Below, piece by piece: positions 22,546 through 36,400 of a stretch of 64,000 bases of DNA. Source of the DNA: Elysia crispata (taxonomy: Eukaryota; Mollusca; Gastropoda; Plakobranchidae); assembly GCA_033675545.1 (NCBI GenBank), contig JAWDGP010003964.1:62001-126000 (forward strand), read 5' to 3'. Position numbers and translations under genes: made by a program. The notes under the pieces were generated by a model, which was not told the DNA's origin, searched no databases, and worked only from the letters and a program-made list of their open reading frames with translations. Within the stretch, counting starts at the first letter, position 1, and every line of letters begins with the position of its first letter.

Positions 22546-23570
22546 AAAACACTTTGGAGTATTCTGTCTGTGTGTGTCTTAAAATGCCATTCTGAGTTTG
22601 GAGTATTCTGTCAGTGTCTGTCTTACAGTGTCATTCTTAGGTTGGAGTATTTTGTCAGTGTCTGTCTTATAGTATCATTCTTAGGTTGGAGTATTCTGTC
22701 TGTATGTGTCTTATAATGCCATTCTTAGGTTGGAGTATTCTGTCTGTATGTGTCTTATAATGCCATTCTGAGGTTGGAGTATTCTGTCAGTGTCTGTCTT
22801 ATAATGCCATTCTTAGGTTGGAGTATTCTGTCTGTATGTGTCTTATAATGCCATTCTGAGGTTGGAGTATTCTGTCTGTGTCTGTCTTATAGTGCCATTC
22901 TGAGGTTGGAGTATTCTGTCAGTGTCTGTCTTATAGTGCCATTCTGAGGTTGGAGTATTCTGTCAGTGTCTGTCTTATAGTGTCATTCTGAGGTTGGAGT
23001 ATTCTGTGAGTGTCTGTCTTATAGTATCATTCTTAGGTTGGAGTATTCTGTCAGTGTCTGTCTTATAGTGCCATTCTGAGGTTGGAGTATTCTGTCAGTG
23101 TCTGTCTTATAGTGTCATTCTGAGGTTGGAGTATTCTGTCAGTGTCTGTCTTATAGTGTCATTCTGAGGTTGGAGTATTCTGTCTGTATGTGTCTTATAA
23201 TGCCATTCTGAGGTTGGAGTATTCTGTCTGTCTGTCTTATAATGCCATTCTGAGGTTGGAGTATTCTGTCTGTCTGTCTTATAATGCCATTCTGAGGTTG
23301 GAGTATTCTGTCTGTCTGTCTTATAATGCCATTCTGAGTTCGGAATATTCTGTCTGTGTCTGTCTTATAAAGCCATTCTGAGTTTGGAATATTCTGTCTG
23401 TGTCTGTCTTATAAAGCCATCCTTAGGTTGGAGTATTTTATCTGTGTCTGTCTTATAATGCCAATCTTAGGTTGGGAATATTCTGTTAGTGTCTGTCCTA
23501 TGCCAATCTTAGGTTGGGAATATTCTGTCTGTCCTATGCCATTCTTAGGTTGTGTGGTGGCTGAGCAACG
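22546..23570. repeat. 40-44-bp minisatellite
   Basis: Unit GTTGGAGTATTCTGTCAGTG plus TCTGTCTTATAGTGCCATTCTKAG, about 24 units by length. A short variant with TCTGTCTGTCTTATAATG occurs near 23200-23340. The units stay open in one frame for 60-75 codons at places, which follows from the period and is not a gene. Confidence 0.94.
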
Positions 23571-23671
23571 TGTCGGGATATTGCCCCCAGGATTAATGCT
23601 TGTGCATCTGGTTAGTTTAACTATGCAGTGAAACAAGATTTTATCAAACTTTGTGATTCTATCCCTATGAT

Positions 23672-23673
<2 letters not shown>

Positions 23674-23720
<47 letters not shown>

Positions 23721-23792
23721 ATCTGTCTCTCTGTCTATCTGTCTGACTGTCTCTCTCTCTCTCTCAGTCCGTCTGTCTGTCTCTCTGTCTCA
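23674..23792. repeat. CT/CTGT-rich microsatellite
   Basis: A (CT)n run of about 44 bp, then mixed CTGT/CTAT motifs. Confidence 0.9.
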
Positions 23793-25009
<1,217 letters not shown>

Positions 25010-25258
25010 TCTGTATTTGTTACTGCTGCTTAAGTCTTTATTTTATTTTTTGTCTTCTATGATGAGCTTTAAATATTAAATATTTAGCCATCTTTATTGT
25101 TATTATTAATTTGCCATCAACATCATCATCATCATCGAAGCTGGTCGTATGTTTAAATGAATAGTTTACATACTTTGTTTCTGCCCTTGTTTTACATAAT
25201 GTGTATATCTTGTAAATAATTTGCTTTCCTTTGATCTTTTTTTTAAATGTGTGTGTGT

Positions 25259-25401
<143 letters not shown>

Positions 25402-25991
25402 ACCTGCCTGTCTGTTGGATTGTCTCGTTCTCTCTGCTTGTTTATCAGTCGCATCTCATTTATTTTTTTTCTTATTTTGTTTTAACAGTGCTAACAAAAT
25501 GCTTTTTTTTTAACTCATGCATTTCCATGAGAGCGTTCCAATCCTCAGTTGCTTACAGTCAAATGTTTTAGCTTTTGCACCCAAGGAGTTGCCTGATTTA
25601 ACGGATTTTAGTGGAGCACTATATGGCATATCACCCCCTAAGAGAAGCCAAGTGGCCGAGCCAAAATTCAAACTCTGGAACTCAGTGGGATCCATGAGGC
25701 ATCCACGCCAGAGGATTTTGAAATATACCGCAGTTAGCCAACATTTTAGCTGTAAACACCTTAGTCTCAACCTTACACCTTACCCTGATGGTGCAGTTTC
25801 AGCCAATATCTTAGTGATAAGACAAGTGGTGTTTGTGTAAAGCCCTGTTTCCAGTTGTCAAAATCAGTGGTGAGTTCCAGGTCTCACTCTAACATCCTGT
25901 CCTGATGGATAGTGATTTTGATTGGCCAGGAATTTTTTTTTTTCCATAGACCCAATCTTGTACTATTACTTTTATGGAAAAGTGTAGCAAA

Positions 25992-26100
25992 AGTTCATAG
26001 TAGCAAGAAATCTTCGTTTCTGTGAGGTGTCTTAAAAATGAAGCCGAGTTCATAGTAGCAAGAAATCTTCGTTTCTGTGAGTCGTCTTAAAAATGAAGCT
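25992..26100. repeat. 55-bp tandem duplication
   Basis: Two nearly identical units beginning AGTTCATAGTAGCAAGAAAT, starting at 25992 and 26047. The differences are few (GAGGTGTC against GAGTCGTC). Confidence 0.9.
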
Positions 26101-26730
26101 GATTTAAGCGGTGATGAATTGGCAACAGTCTTATGGGAAGCAGAGCATTTCGACAGTTTCTTGCTGTTTTCTAGCTCAAGAGATCCGTGTCTCACAACTC
26201 TTCTCCATACTTGTCTATAGACCTCTCTGATATTATTGGGGTATTTGGGGGGGGGGGGGGAATCAAGACTTGTTTTGAATATATTATTCTATACCATTTT
26301 TTTTTTTACATTTGAACCTACCTCTCTGGTGTTTTATTGGATTGTGCAGAAGAACTGAAATAGTTCCATTAAAAAGAAATACACAAAAAAAACCCACAAC
26401 AAACCAAAAACAAACAAAACAACAGAAAAGTCACATCTTTTGTTGGTGCTATATGTTTTTTTTTTTTTTTTTTGTAATATTTTGTACATAGAAGAGTAAA
26501 CATGAATGATTTTTAGAATTATTTAAAAAAAAAAGTTTATTATTTACTTATCTACACTGGTCAATTTATTTGGTTTAAAAAATCTCTTTTAATGTTTCAC
26601 CAATATTTTTTTCTAAACTGCCATTATTTTAAGATGGGAGGATAAGAAGCATTTGTGTCCCTTGTCATGCAAGATTGTTCAGTTAAGAATATATTTATTC
26701 TTATCTTTGGTTTTATTTTGTTTTGACACA

Positions 26731-26896
26731 ATGTATGTGCTGGTTCATATACTTGAGTCATGAGCTCAAGCAAAATACAAGACTTGCAATTGTGTGCTGG
26801 TTATGAGCTCAAGAATAATATAAGACTTGCATTTGTGTGCCGGTTGTGAGCTCAAGAGAAATAGGACTTGTACTTATGTGCTGGTCTAGAGCTCAA
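26731..26896. repeat. ~48-bp degenerate tandem repeat, about 3.5 units
   Basis: Recurring GTGTGCTGGTTATGAGCTCA followed by an AAGACTTGCA-like block. Confidence 0.8.
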
Positions 26897-29800
26897 GTTT
26901 CAAAATCTGGAGTTTCTCATGCCACACGTTACTGAAATAGGGAAATGTTTTGCGATTCAGTTGAAGCTTTTTGTGCTTTTATTTCTATCAATTTATTATT
27001 GTTGTTGAGATATGGATTTGAACAGGCTGGAAATAAAATATACGGTTTAATGAATTGCTGGTGGATTTGTAATATTGCAGAAAGTCATTGAGGGGTGAAA
27101 ACTCGATTGGTAGTGGGGTAGAGTGTGTGTGTGTGTATGTATGTGTGTGCACGTGTGGTACTAACAACTCCTCACAGGCAATTTTTGTCCTTTAAGATTT
27201 TCAGTTTTCTTGTGTTTGTTTCTTAGTTTTCTTCCTTGTTTACATAAAGCTTTCTTTATGTTTCTTACAATTTTCTTCCTTCTTTACATAAAGCTTTATT
27301 TATGGTAATCAAGGTTATTGTTCAGCTATACGTGTATATGTTCCATAATTAAACGTTTGTGTGCACGCTTTGAGACGGACCATCTCATCAGGTGCTGTAA
27401 GTCTTAACAAATAATTCATTTTTTTTGTTTTTAAAGAAAATGTGTTCTTAAATGCAATTTTTTTTTTTGTTACTTTGCTTTTGTTTTCACTGCCAACTTT
27501 CTTTATCATTGATCGTCTCTAAAAGTATTCTGACAATTCTTTTAGAACTGAGCTGTAGTTTGTTAAGGTTCTGTAAATGATGACTATGATGTAGCGGTAT
27601 GTTCTGATGCAAAGCTAATACAAAGGATTGATTACAAGGAGGATCTTCAATGGATCACTCAAAAGATTTTTTTAGTGAGATTTGTGGAAGATTTGTCCAA
27701 GAAAAGAGAAACATTTTGAAGTTCTCCAGATGAGAGTCTGGATTTTTAACTTGCACACCAGTTCTGGATTTACAGTAAGACATTAATGTCATAAACCAGT
27801 GTAGACGAGGACAAAGTAAAACGTAACATTCATTTTTTGTGAGGTTTTCTTTCTACTTCTAGGACTTGTCTCACTTTGTGTAATTTATTCCTGTTACATT
27901 TGTACTTAAAGCATCTGTTCTTTTTTTTTTCATGTGTCATTATCTTGTCGTTATATCAAGCTCACTCTGAACTGATTACCTCAACCCTTTCTCTATGGAG
28001 CCACTAGTAGAATTTATTGCTCTTTTACAACTACTTCATTCATCTCGAATCTCAAAAAGTTACTTGTGAATCTTTTAAAAAAATTTTTTAATGAGATTTG
28101 ATGCATGCGCTATCCTCCTTTAGTATTTGAATTCTTGTTATTGCTATAGCACCCCCTCCTATGGATTGTTTTGATCTGTTATTTTATGAGTTTATTTAAA
28201 AAGTGTACCATGGAAATCTTAAAAAACCTGCATTAATGTTATGATGAAATCTATCAGCTAGATGCATGTATATTGAATAAAACATTACACAGGGTTGTGT
28301 ATATCGTTAAGGCTAGTTGTAGAGTAAAATCAAGGATTATTACAATTCCCCTGCCTCTGAAAACTTTGAAAATGATTGTCCGGTATGTGCAAATTGAACT
28401 GATGTAGAAGTTATGTCAGTCCAATTTAACAAAAATTTGATGTAAGAGAAAAGTAAAGAAAGAGAAGTTTAGTATATTTAGATTTGAAAGTAGAAGTTTT
28501 TCATCCATAATTTTGACTTCTCAGAATTTCAGCTCTGAGGATTACTCTGTATTTGTACTTAATCTAAATTTTACTTCCGTAACAATGGAAATCTTTATAT
28601 TATTGGGCTGTGAAATTCAGTTAGTGTAAGATGTAAGTTTTTGGCATTACCATAAGTATTATTTTACCAATGGGCCTAAATATTTTGTGAAAAAAAAAAA
28701 AAATTAAATGAAAAGAAAAGGACATTTTACTTGAAAATGTCAGATATGAGGAGGGGGAGGGTGAATATTGAAAATAACATAAAATTTAAGTATTTTTTTC
28801 TTCCTTCACCAACCTATTCTTCTAATCTGTCATATATCCAACCGAAATGAATGACTCAACTTCTTTTACTTTTACACGAGCCAAATAAATCTTTACAATC
28901 ATTTAAAGATATAACACATATTTTTCTATGTCTTGTAGAGGTTTTCAGTGTCTTTTCATATTGCTAGTCCTAGAAATCCTGCCCCATGACCATACGTGTT
29001 TGATACAGTCGGAGACCCATGCCTATTTTATCCTTAAATGTTTTTATGGAGATATAAGAATGAAAGAGGAAACATGTTTGCTTATTTGTTTCCAGTTTGT
29101 AATTTATATGAAGCATGACTGGAGAGTGGGTGCAGTAATATTGACTTTGACATAGTCAGTTTCAAGAACTGATTCTGCGACAGTGTCAAATGTCAAGGGG
29201 TCTTTATTAATGTAAATTGTAATTCTACAGCTACGAGAAAATCATCATTTTTAACTTAATACTGTTACCAAGAATGATCATTAATAATGATAGAAAGACT
29301 TCATGGTTAAAAATATTTTTGCATGTTGATGTAATAGAATACAAAGTCATTTTGTTCATGGAAATTTTGCTTTATTTTGTAACTGTCTGCTTTAATTTTA
29401 TTTGTATTGGTATTATTTCTGTTTTGTTCTATATTTTCGTTGAATCACTTATAAATCCATGACTTACAGATGAATGTCTTGGCTTTATCATTGTTCAGTT
29501 GTCCTTGTAACTTGAAATCTGATTAGTCAAACTTTTATAGGCCGTACTTTAAATTTTACATTACACTTAAGACAGCCCTGGTAACTGCAGTTCCTTGCAA
29601 TCGTTATCCCTATCACAAATCTGACATAACACTTATTAAAGTTCACAAATTATCTTTATATGGCTGGAAAGATTAACTTCTTTGGAAAAAAAAAATGTAA
29701 ATTCTTTTATACCACTTAAGTATGCTTGTTAAAATACAATAACAAAAAGAAAAACAGAGGGAAATAAAGAAATAAATGGCTAGTTTCACAGGTTTTTTTT

Positions 29801-29944
29801 TATTTTGAAGGAAATGAATATTAATCATAAAATCAAAACAATAAAAATCCCAAGACTTAGCTCTGAAGACGATCATAGGAGCAATCAATAATAGTTTTAG
29901 AAATCAGTTCATTTACTTCAGGCAATAAATGCCTTGGGTTTTCT

Positions 29945-29950
29945 TTTATT
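29945..29950 (-). promoter_or_regulatory. Candidate polyadenylation signal for GTF3C5
   Basis: AATAAA on the - strand (TTTATT on +), about 430 bp after the stop. Its position fits an ordinary 3' UTR. Confidence 0.4.
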
Positions 29951-30382
29951 ATTTAGTTTGGTCAAAAATCCTGCTCAGTCCGTGCCAATCGCCAAACTTT
30001 GTGCCCTGTTATTGTAGAATCTTATGGCCTGAGTCACTGAACGTGCAGAGGGTTGTGTTTGATATTGGTCGCCCAATATGATTCTTTTCAGTATGTGCTC
30101 TCACAGACGTTAGGCACACTATCTTAGTTAAACTGTCCATCATTGCGTCCAAGAGACTGACTGCGTAGGACTGGGCTCGGCACAAAAATTATTGTGGGTC
30201 AATAGCCCCATGGGGACCCCCTCGGGATCTATGAAAGGTCATTTTTGACAGCAGCCATTTTTATCAGAATCCTCGATTTATCTCGATCAGTCTGCAGATG
30301 GCTGATGTCTTGGCTCAATCTTGCCGGTAGGAGGAACATCGATATGTCTCCTCCCCACATCTCCAGTTGATGACCCTTGCTC

Positions 30383-30493
30383 TCACTGATCCTGAGCTGC
30401 TTGCAGCCTCTCAACTTCTCTGTGCAGAATATCGCGACAAATATCGGTAAAGTCAGCAACGCACCAACCATCTCTCTCTGTGCACACCGTCTC
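30383..30493 (-). CDS. GTF3C5: GTF3C5 exon 9: C-terminus
   Basis: ETVCTERDGWCVADFTDICR then DILHREVERLQAAQDQ and TGA. CTERDGWC is a family signature, so this frame is right; the longer open frame at 30229-30501 is a shadow. The protein ends soon after the conserved block, without the human acidic tail. The stop lies inside a donor-like GATCA|GTGAGA, so a spliced, longer C-terminus is conceivable, but I saw no acidic exon downstream. Confidence 0.85.
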   Translation of the reverse strand, partial: ETVCTERDGWCVADFTDICRDILHREVERLQAAQDQ

Positions 30494-33400
30494 CTGAGCA
30501 ATAGAGAAGAAAGAGAAACAGAATTTTTAAAAAAAAGCTAGTGGTAGAGGATGGTTCATGAAAAAAACACTCAAACGTTTTTCCCCATTGTTTTACTAGG
30601 GTGCTTGATTAGATTTCAAATTAACAAATATTAATTTTTGTTATAAAAATACAGGCTTGCTCAGTCATAGTGCTTTATAAAAAGCATTTCTTTAAATACA
30701 GCAGCTCCACCATTGTTTTATGTTTTTACCCAATTCCAAAACCATCCCCACCAAAGTTGCAAGAATGATTCCAAGCTGCAGAGTACTAAAACGTGACGTG
30801 ATTTAGTGCGAGGCGGGACTTACCTTTCCATCATTCTCGTGTAACTTGGCCTGAATCTCAGGGTGGTGGATGTCACACACCTGATAACGCATCTGGCGAA
30901 ATGGTGGCATCATGCCCTGGTGGTAGACGTACTCCAGCTCCTGGGGAAACGAGACACAATGGTTTAACTGAACTGGTTTGGGATTTAAGTATTTTCTTAT
31001 GCTCTTTCATGAGGTCTAATGGATAGTGGCATCATGCCTTGGTGGTGGACGCACACCAGCTCATGGAGAAACAAGACACAATGGTTTAACTTAACCAGTT
31101 TAGGGTTCAAGTATTATCTTATGTCCTTTAATGAGGTTTGATGGATAGTGGCATCGTGTAGTAGACCTGATAACCCTGATTGCTTTTCTTCCATCAGATT
31201 GATCTTCCACATCACTTAATATAGAGCAAATAGCTCCATTATCTCATATCACTCGTAATTTGAAAAGAACTCTTAGAAAACAACTTAAAAAAGCACACAC
31301 AAACACACCATAAAACCATAGAGGCAAAGTTACCTTTACTGCTTTTGCTGTGTTTTTGGCAGCATACGTTGCATTTATGTTTGACATATACTGAACTTCA
31401 GTGGAGCTCTCCAGACTGGAAGTTGTTTTTGGAGTCTCCGTGTTGAATCTGAATGCACCTCTTGAGTACTGCTCCCTCTTGCCATCGATCTTGCTGCGGT
31501 TAACCACTGGAACACAGCATCATCAATTATTATATCACCATCATCCTCATCAATAAATAGTATTTCTAAACCTCTTATTATCAGTATAAATTGTTCTTTC
31601 TAGTATCATCATCTATTCTAGTTTTCGTCTTGTAGAAAACCATTATGGGTTAGTTTATGTTACGAAGATCATGGTTAGACCAGAGCAGATGCTGGATGCT
31701 CCCGCCACCTCCACAATATTGAACAAAGAAAGAAAACAAAACCAGCTGCTGCTCTCACATTTGCGTATCCTGAAGTCTACAGTCTGGTAAACTTTTGAGG
31801 CTGGCACTGTGCGAGGGTCGTACCCCAGCTTGCACCACAGGCTTTTCCAGGCTCCGTTTGTGAAGTAGAAGGCCACCATTGGAAGAAGAAACTTGATGTA
31901 CTGGCGGTATGTCGCTTCAATGTTCACCTGAAGGCCTGCCTTGGTCCACACCGGTCTCTCCTTGAACAGCTGCAAACAGTACGGTATATGGGGAGGGGAG
32001 AGGGGGCCGGGGGAAGGAATCAAACAAATTATCACCTCTGCATTTGCCAAGTTGAGAAAAAGTTTCCCTTCAACTTTTAACTTTTGCTCTTTCACTGAAA
32101 TATTGTTTATGACAGACAATGAGGAAAGAGGTTGACATAAATAACTGTATAGACATGCATACAATAGCCTAGACTTTTTAATTTTGATGTGATAGAGTAG
32201 AGGGTACCATAAATTGTTTATGGCAGTATCCCTAGAACCAACACTGGAGAGATGAAAACTATTTCCTGTGTTTTAAAAACCTTAGAAGAATGAGCCACCG
32301 TTTAGTGTAAATCACATTTAAGAATGATTCTAGCCACTGTATGACATAAATGATATTTTAGTTGAAATAGTCAAAATTAACCATGCTTTCAGCAGATTAG
32401 AATCATTCGACTGATGGGCAAGTATCAATAAATTTGTGGTCTCTTTTTGTTCTTCTTTTACAAGTTACCATTTCACCCCCCAAAAAAAAACCCAAAACAA
32501 AGCAAAAATAATCTTTTTATTGCTAACCCCCACCCCTCCCAGGAATATTGATAATGTTTATCACAAAACAGTGCTAAATTCCAGTCAGACTAAAAGTACT
32601 TGTTTATTTCTCAATTATCTCACCAGCACAAGTTGTTGACTCAGTCTACTGGTTTATTGAAAACTTCAAGCTTGAATTCCTAAACTTAAGGCCATTTTAC
32701 CTTTCTCAAAGCCTCAAGCCCCATTTTTTGTTGATTCTGGGGTAGCTTCCCAAGATACAGGGACGCGTCAGGATGGGGCTCCATTGGCACACCAGTGTGG
32801 TCAAAGGTCACATGTATCGAGCCCAAGAAGCGATTTTTGCGCTCTGAAAAAGAAACAGGGAGGTAAAGGGTTGCACTGCAGGCACTGTAAAGGACTACCA
32901 CATAGAAAGGTGCAACTAATCTTTCAATCAAAAAATATCATAACAATGGTCAAACTAATCATCCCGATCCTCTTGGTGCCGAACATATGTTGACATATTC
33001 AGGGTCCATTTTGTTATCTCTGATCTCACAAAACTATAGATGATGCTTGTAACTCAGGTCATAAAAGCCTGAGCTGTAAGAGTACCCTCTCTCCATTGGT
33101 TATAAGGTGTAAAGTCTTGAACTGATTGCCTACAGAATTTGGGATACAAGTGGGAGAAGTCAGGACGATTGGCAGACACCTGGAAAGATGAGATGGTTGT
33201 AGAAGGATAAGTCAGGAGGATTGACAGACACCTGGAAAGATGAGAGAGTTGTAGAAGGATAAGTCAGGAGGATTGACAGACACCTGGAAAGATGAGAGAG
33301 TTGTAGAAGGATAAGTCAGGAGGATTGACAGACACTTGGAAAGATGAGAGAGTTGTAGAAGGATAAGTCAGGAGGATTGACAGACACCTGGAAAGTTGAG

Positions 33401-36400
33401 AGAGTTGTAGAAGGATAAGTCAGGAGGATTGACAGACACCTGGAAAGTTGAGAGAGTTGTAGAAGGATAAGTCAGGAGGATTGACAGACACCTGGAAAGT
33501 TGAGAGAGTTGTAGAAGGATAAGTCAGGAGGATTGACAGACACCTGGAAAGTTGAGAGAGTTGTAGAAGGATAAGTCAGGAGGATTGACAGACACCTGGA
33601 AAGTTGAGATGGTTGTAGAAGGATAAGTCAGGAGGATTGACAGACACCTGGAAAGTTGAGAGAGTTGTAGAAGGATAAGTCAGGAGGATTGACAGACACC
33701 TGGAAAGATGAGATGGTTGTAGAAGGATAAGTCAGGAGGATTGACAGACACCTGGAAAGTTGAGATGGTTGTAGAAGGATAAGTCAGGAGGATTGACAGA
33801 CACCTGGAAGGATGAGAGAGTTGTAGAAGGATAAGTCAGGAGGATTGACAGACACCTGGAAGGATGAGAGAGTTGTAGAAGGATAAGTCAGGAGGATTGA
33901 CAGACACCTGGAAGGATGAGAGAGTTGTAGAAGGATAAGTCAGGAGGATTGACAGACACCTGGAAAGATGAGAGAGTTGTAGAAGGATAAGTCAGGAGGA
34001 TTGACAGACACCTGGAAAGATGAGAGAGTTGTAGAAGGATAAGTCAGGAGGATTGACAGACACTTGGAAAGTTGAGAGAGTTGTAGAAGGATAAGTCAGG
34101 AGGATTGACAGACACCTGGAAAGTTGAGAGAGTTGTAGAAGGATAAGTCAGGAGGATTGACAGACACTTGGAAAGTTGAGAGAGTTGTAGAAGGATAAGT
34201 CAGGAGGATTGACAGACACTTGGAAAGTTGAGAGAGTTGTAGAAGGATAAGTCAGGAGGATTGACAGACACCTGGAAAGTTGAGATGGTTGTAGAAGGAT
34301 AAGTCAGGAGGATTGACAGACACCTGGAAAGTTGAGAGAGTTGTAGAAGGATAAGTCAGGAGGATTGACAGACACCTGGAAAGTTGAGATGGTTGTAGAA
34401 GGATAAGTCAGGAGGATTGACAGACACCTGGAAGGATGAGAGAGTTGTAGAAGGATAAGTCAGGAGGATTGACAGACACCTGGAAGGATGAGAGAGTTGT
34501 AGAAGGATAAGTCAGGAGGATTGACAGACACCTGGAAGGATGAGAGAGTTGTAGAAGGATAAGTCAGGAGGATTGACAGACACCTGGAAAGATGAGAGAG
34601 TTGTAGAAGGATAAGTCAGGAGGATTGACAGACACCTGGAAAGTTGAGATGGTTGTAGAAGGATAAGTCAGGAGGATTGACAGACACCTGGAAGGATGAG
34701 AGAGTTGTAGAAGGATAAGTCAGGAGGATTGACAGACACCTGGAAGGATGAGAGAGTTGTAGAAGGATAAGTCAGGAGGATTGACAGACACCTGGAAAGA
34801 TGAGAGAGTTGTAGAAGGATAAGTCAGGAGGATTGACAGACACCTGGAAAGATGAGAGAGTTGTAGAAGGATAAGTCAGGAGGATTGACAGACACCTGGA
34901 AAGTTGAGAGAGTTGTAGAAGGATAAGTCAGGAGGATTGACAGACACCTGGAAAGTTGAGAGAGTTGTAGAAGGATAAGTCAGGAGGATTGACAGACACC
35001 TGGAAAGATGAGAGAGTTGTAGAAGGATAAGTCAGGAGGATTGACAGACACCTGGAAAGTTGAGATGGTTGTAGAAGGATAAGTCAGGAGGATTGACAGA
35101 CACCTGGAAAGTTGAGAGAGTTGTAGAAGGATAAGTCAGGAGGATTGACAGACACCTGGAAAGATGAGAGAGTTGTAGAAGGATAAGTCAGGAGGATTGA
35201 CAGACACCTGGAAAGTTGAGAGAGTTGTAGAAGGATAAGTCAGGAGGATTGACAGACACCTGGAAGGATGAGAGAGTTGTAGAAGGATAAGTCAGGAGGA
35301 TTGACAGACACCTGGAAAGATGAGAGAGTTGTAGAAGGATAAGTCAGGAGGATTGACAGACACCTGGAAAGATGAGAGAGTTGTAGAAGGATAAGTCAGG
35401 AGGATTGACAGACACTTGGAAAGATGAGAGAGTTGTAGAAGGATAAGTCAGGAGGATTGACAGACACCTGGAAAGATGAGAGAGTTGTAGAAGGATAAGT
35501 CAGGAGGATTGACAGACACCTGGAAAGATGAGAGAGTTGTAGAAGGATAAGTCAGGAGGATTGACAGACACCTGGAAAGATGAGAGAGTTGTAGAAGGAT
35601 AAGTCAGGAGGATTGACAGACACCTGGAAAGATGAGATGGTTGTAGAAGGATAAGTCAGGAGGATTGACAGACACCTGGAAAGTTGAGAGAGTTGTAGAA
35701 GGATAAGTCAGGAGGATTGACAGACACCTGGAAAGATGAGAGAGTTGTAGAAGGATAAGTCAGGAGGATTGACAGACACCTGGAAAGATGAGAGAGTTGT
35801 AGAAGGATAAGTCAGGAGGATTGACAGACACCTGGAAAGATGAGAGAGTTGTAGAAGGATAAGTCAGGAGGATTGACAGACACCTGGAAGGATGAGAGAG
35901 TTGTAGAAGGATAAGTCAGGAGGATTGACAGACACCTGGAAAGATGAGAGAGTTGTAGAAGGATAAGTCAGGAGGATTGACAGACACTTGGAAAGTTGAG
36001 AGAGTTGTAGAAGGATAAGTCAGGAGGATTGACAGACACTTGGAAAGTTGAGAGAGTTGTAGAAGGATAAGTCAGGAGGATTGACAGACACCTGGAAAGA
36101 TGAGAGAGTTGTAGAAGGATAAGTCAGGAGGATTGACAGACACCTGGAAAGATGAGAGAGTTGTAGAAGGATAAGTCAGGAGGATTGACAGACACCTGGA
36201 AAGATGAGATGGTTGTAGAAGGATAAGTCAGGAGGATTGACAGACACCTGGAAAGATGAGAGAGTTGTAGAAGGATAAGTCAGGAGGATTGACAGACACC
36301 TGGAAAGATGAGAGAGTTGTAGAAGGATAAGTCAGGAGGATTGACAGACACCTGGAAGGATGAGAGAGTTGTAGAAGGATAAGTCAGGAGGATTGACAGA

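Larger units (their letters stand above)
25402..29940. other. Intergenic sequence
   Basis: No credible exon on either strand. Contains two small tandem duplications (25992-26100 and 26731-26896), a G run near 26250 and AATAAA hexamers near 27032, 28276 and 28885. The open frames at 25517-25840 (+) and 25510-25770 (-) overlap on opposite strands and show no recognisable motif. Confidence 0.55.

Noticed and set aside
30229..30501. 90-aa open frame on the - strand over GTF3C5 exon 9
   Set aside because: The neighbouring frame encodes the family signature CTERDGWC and joins exon 8 in phase; this one is a shadow.
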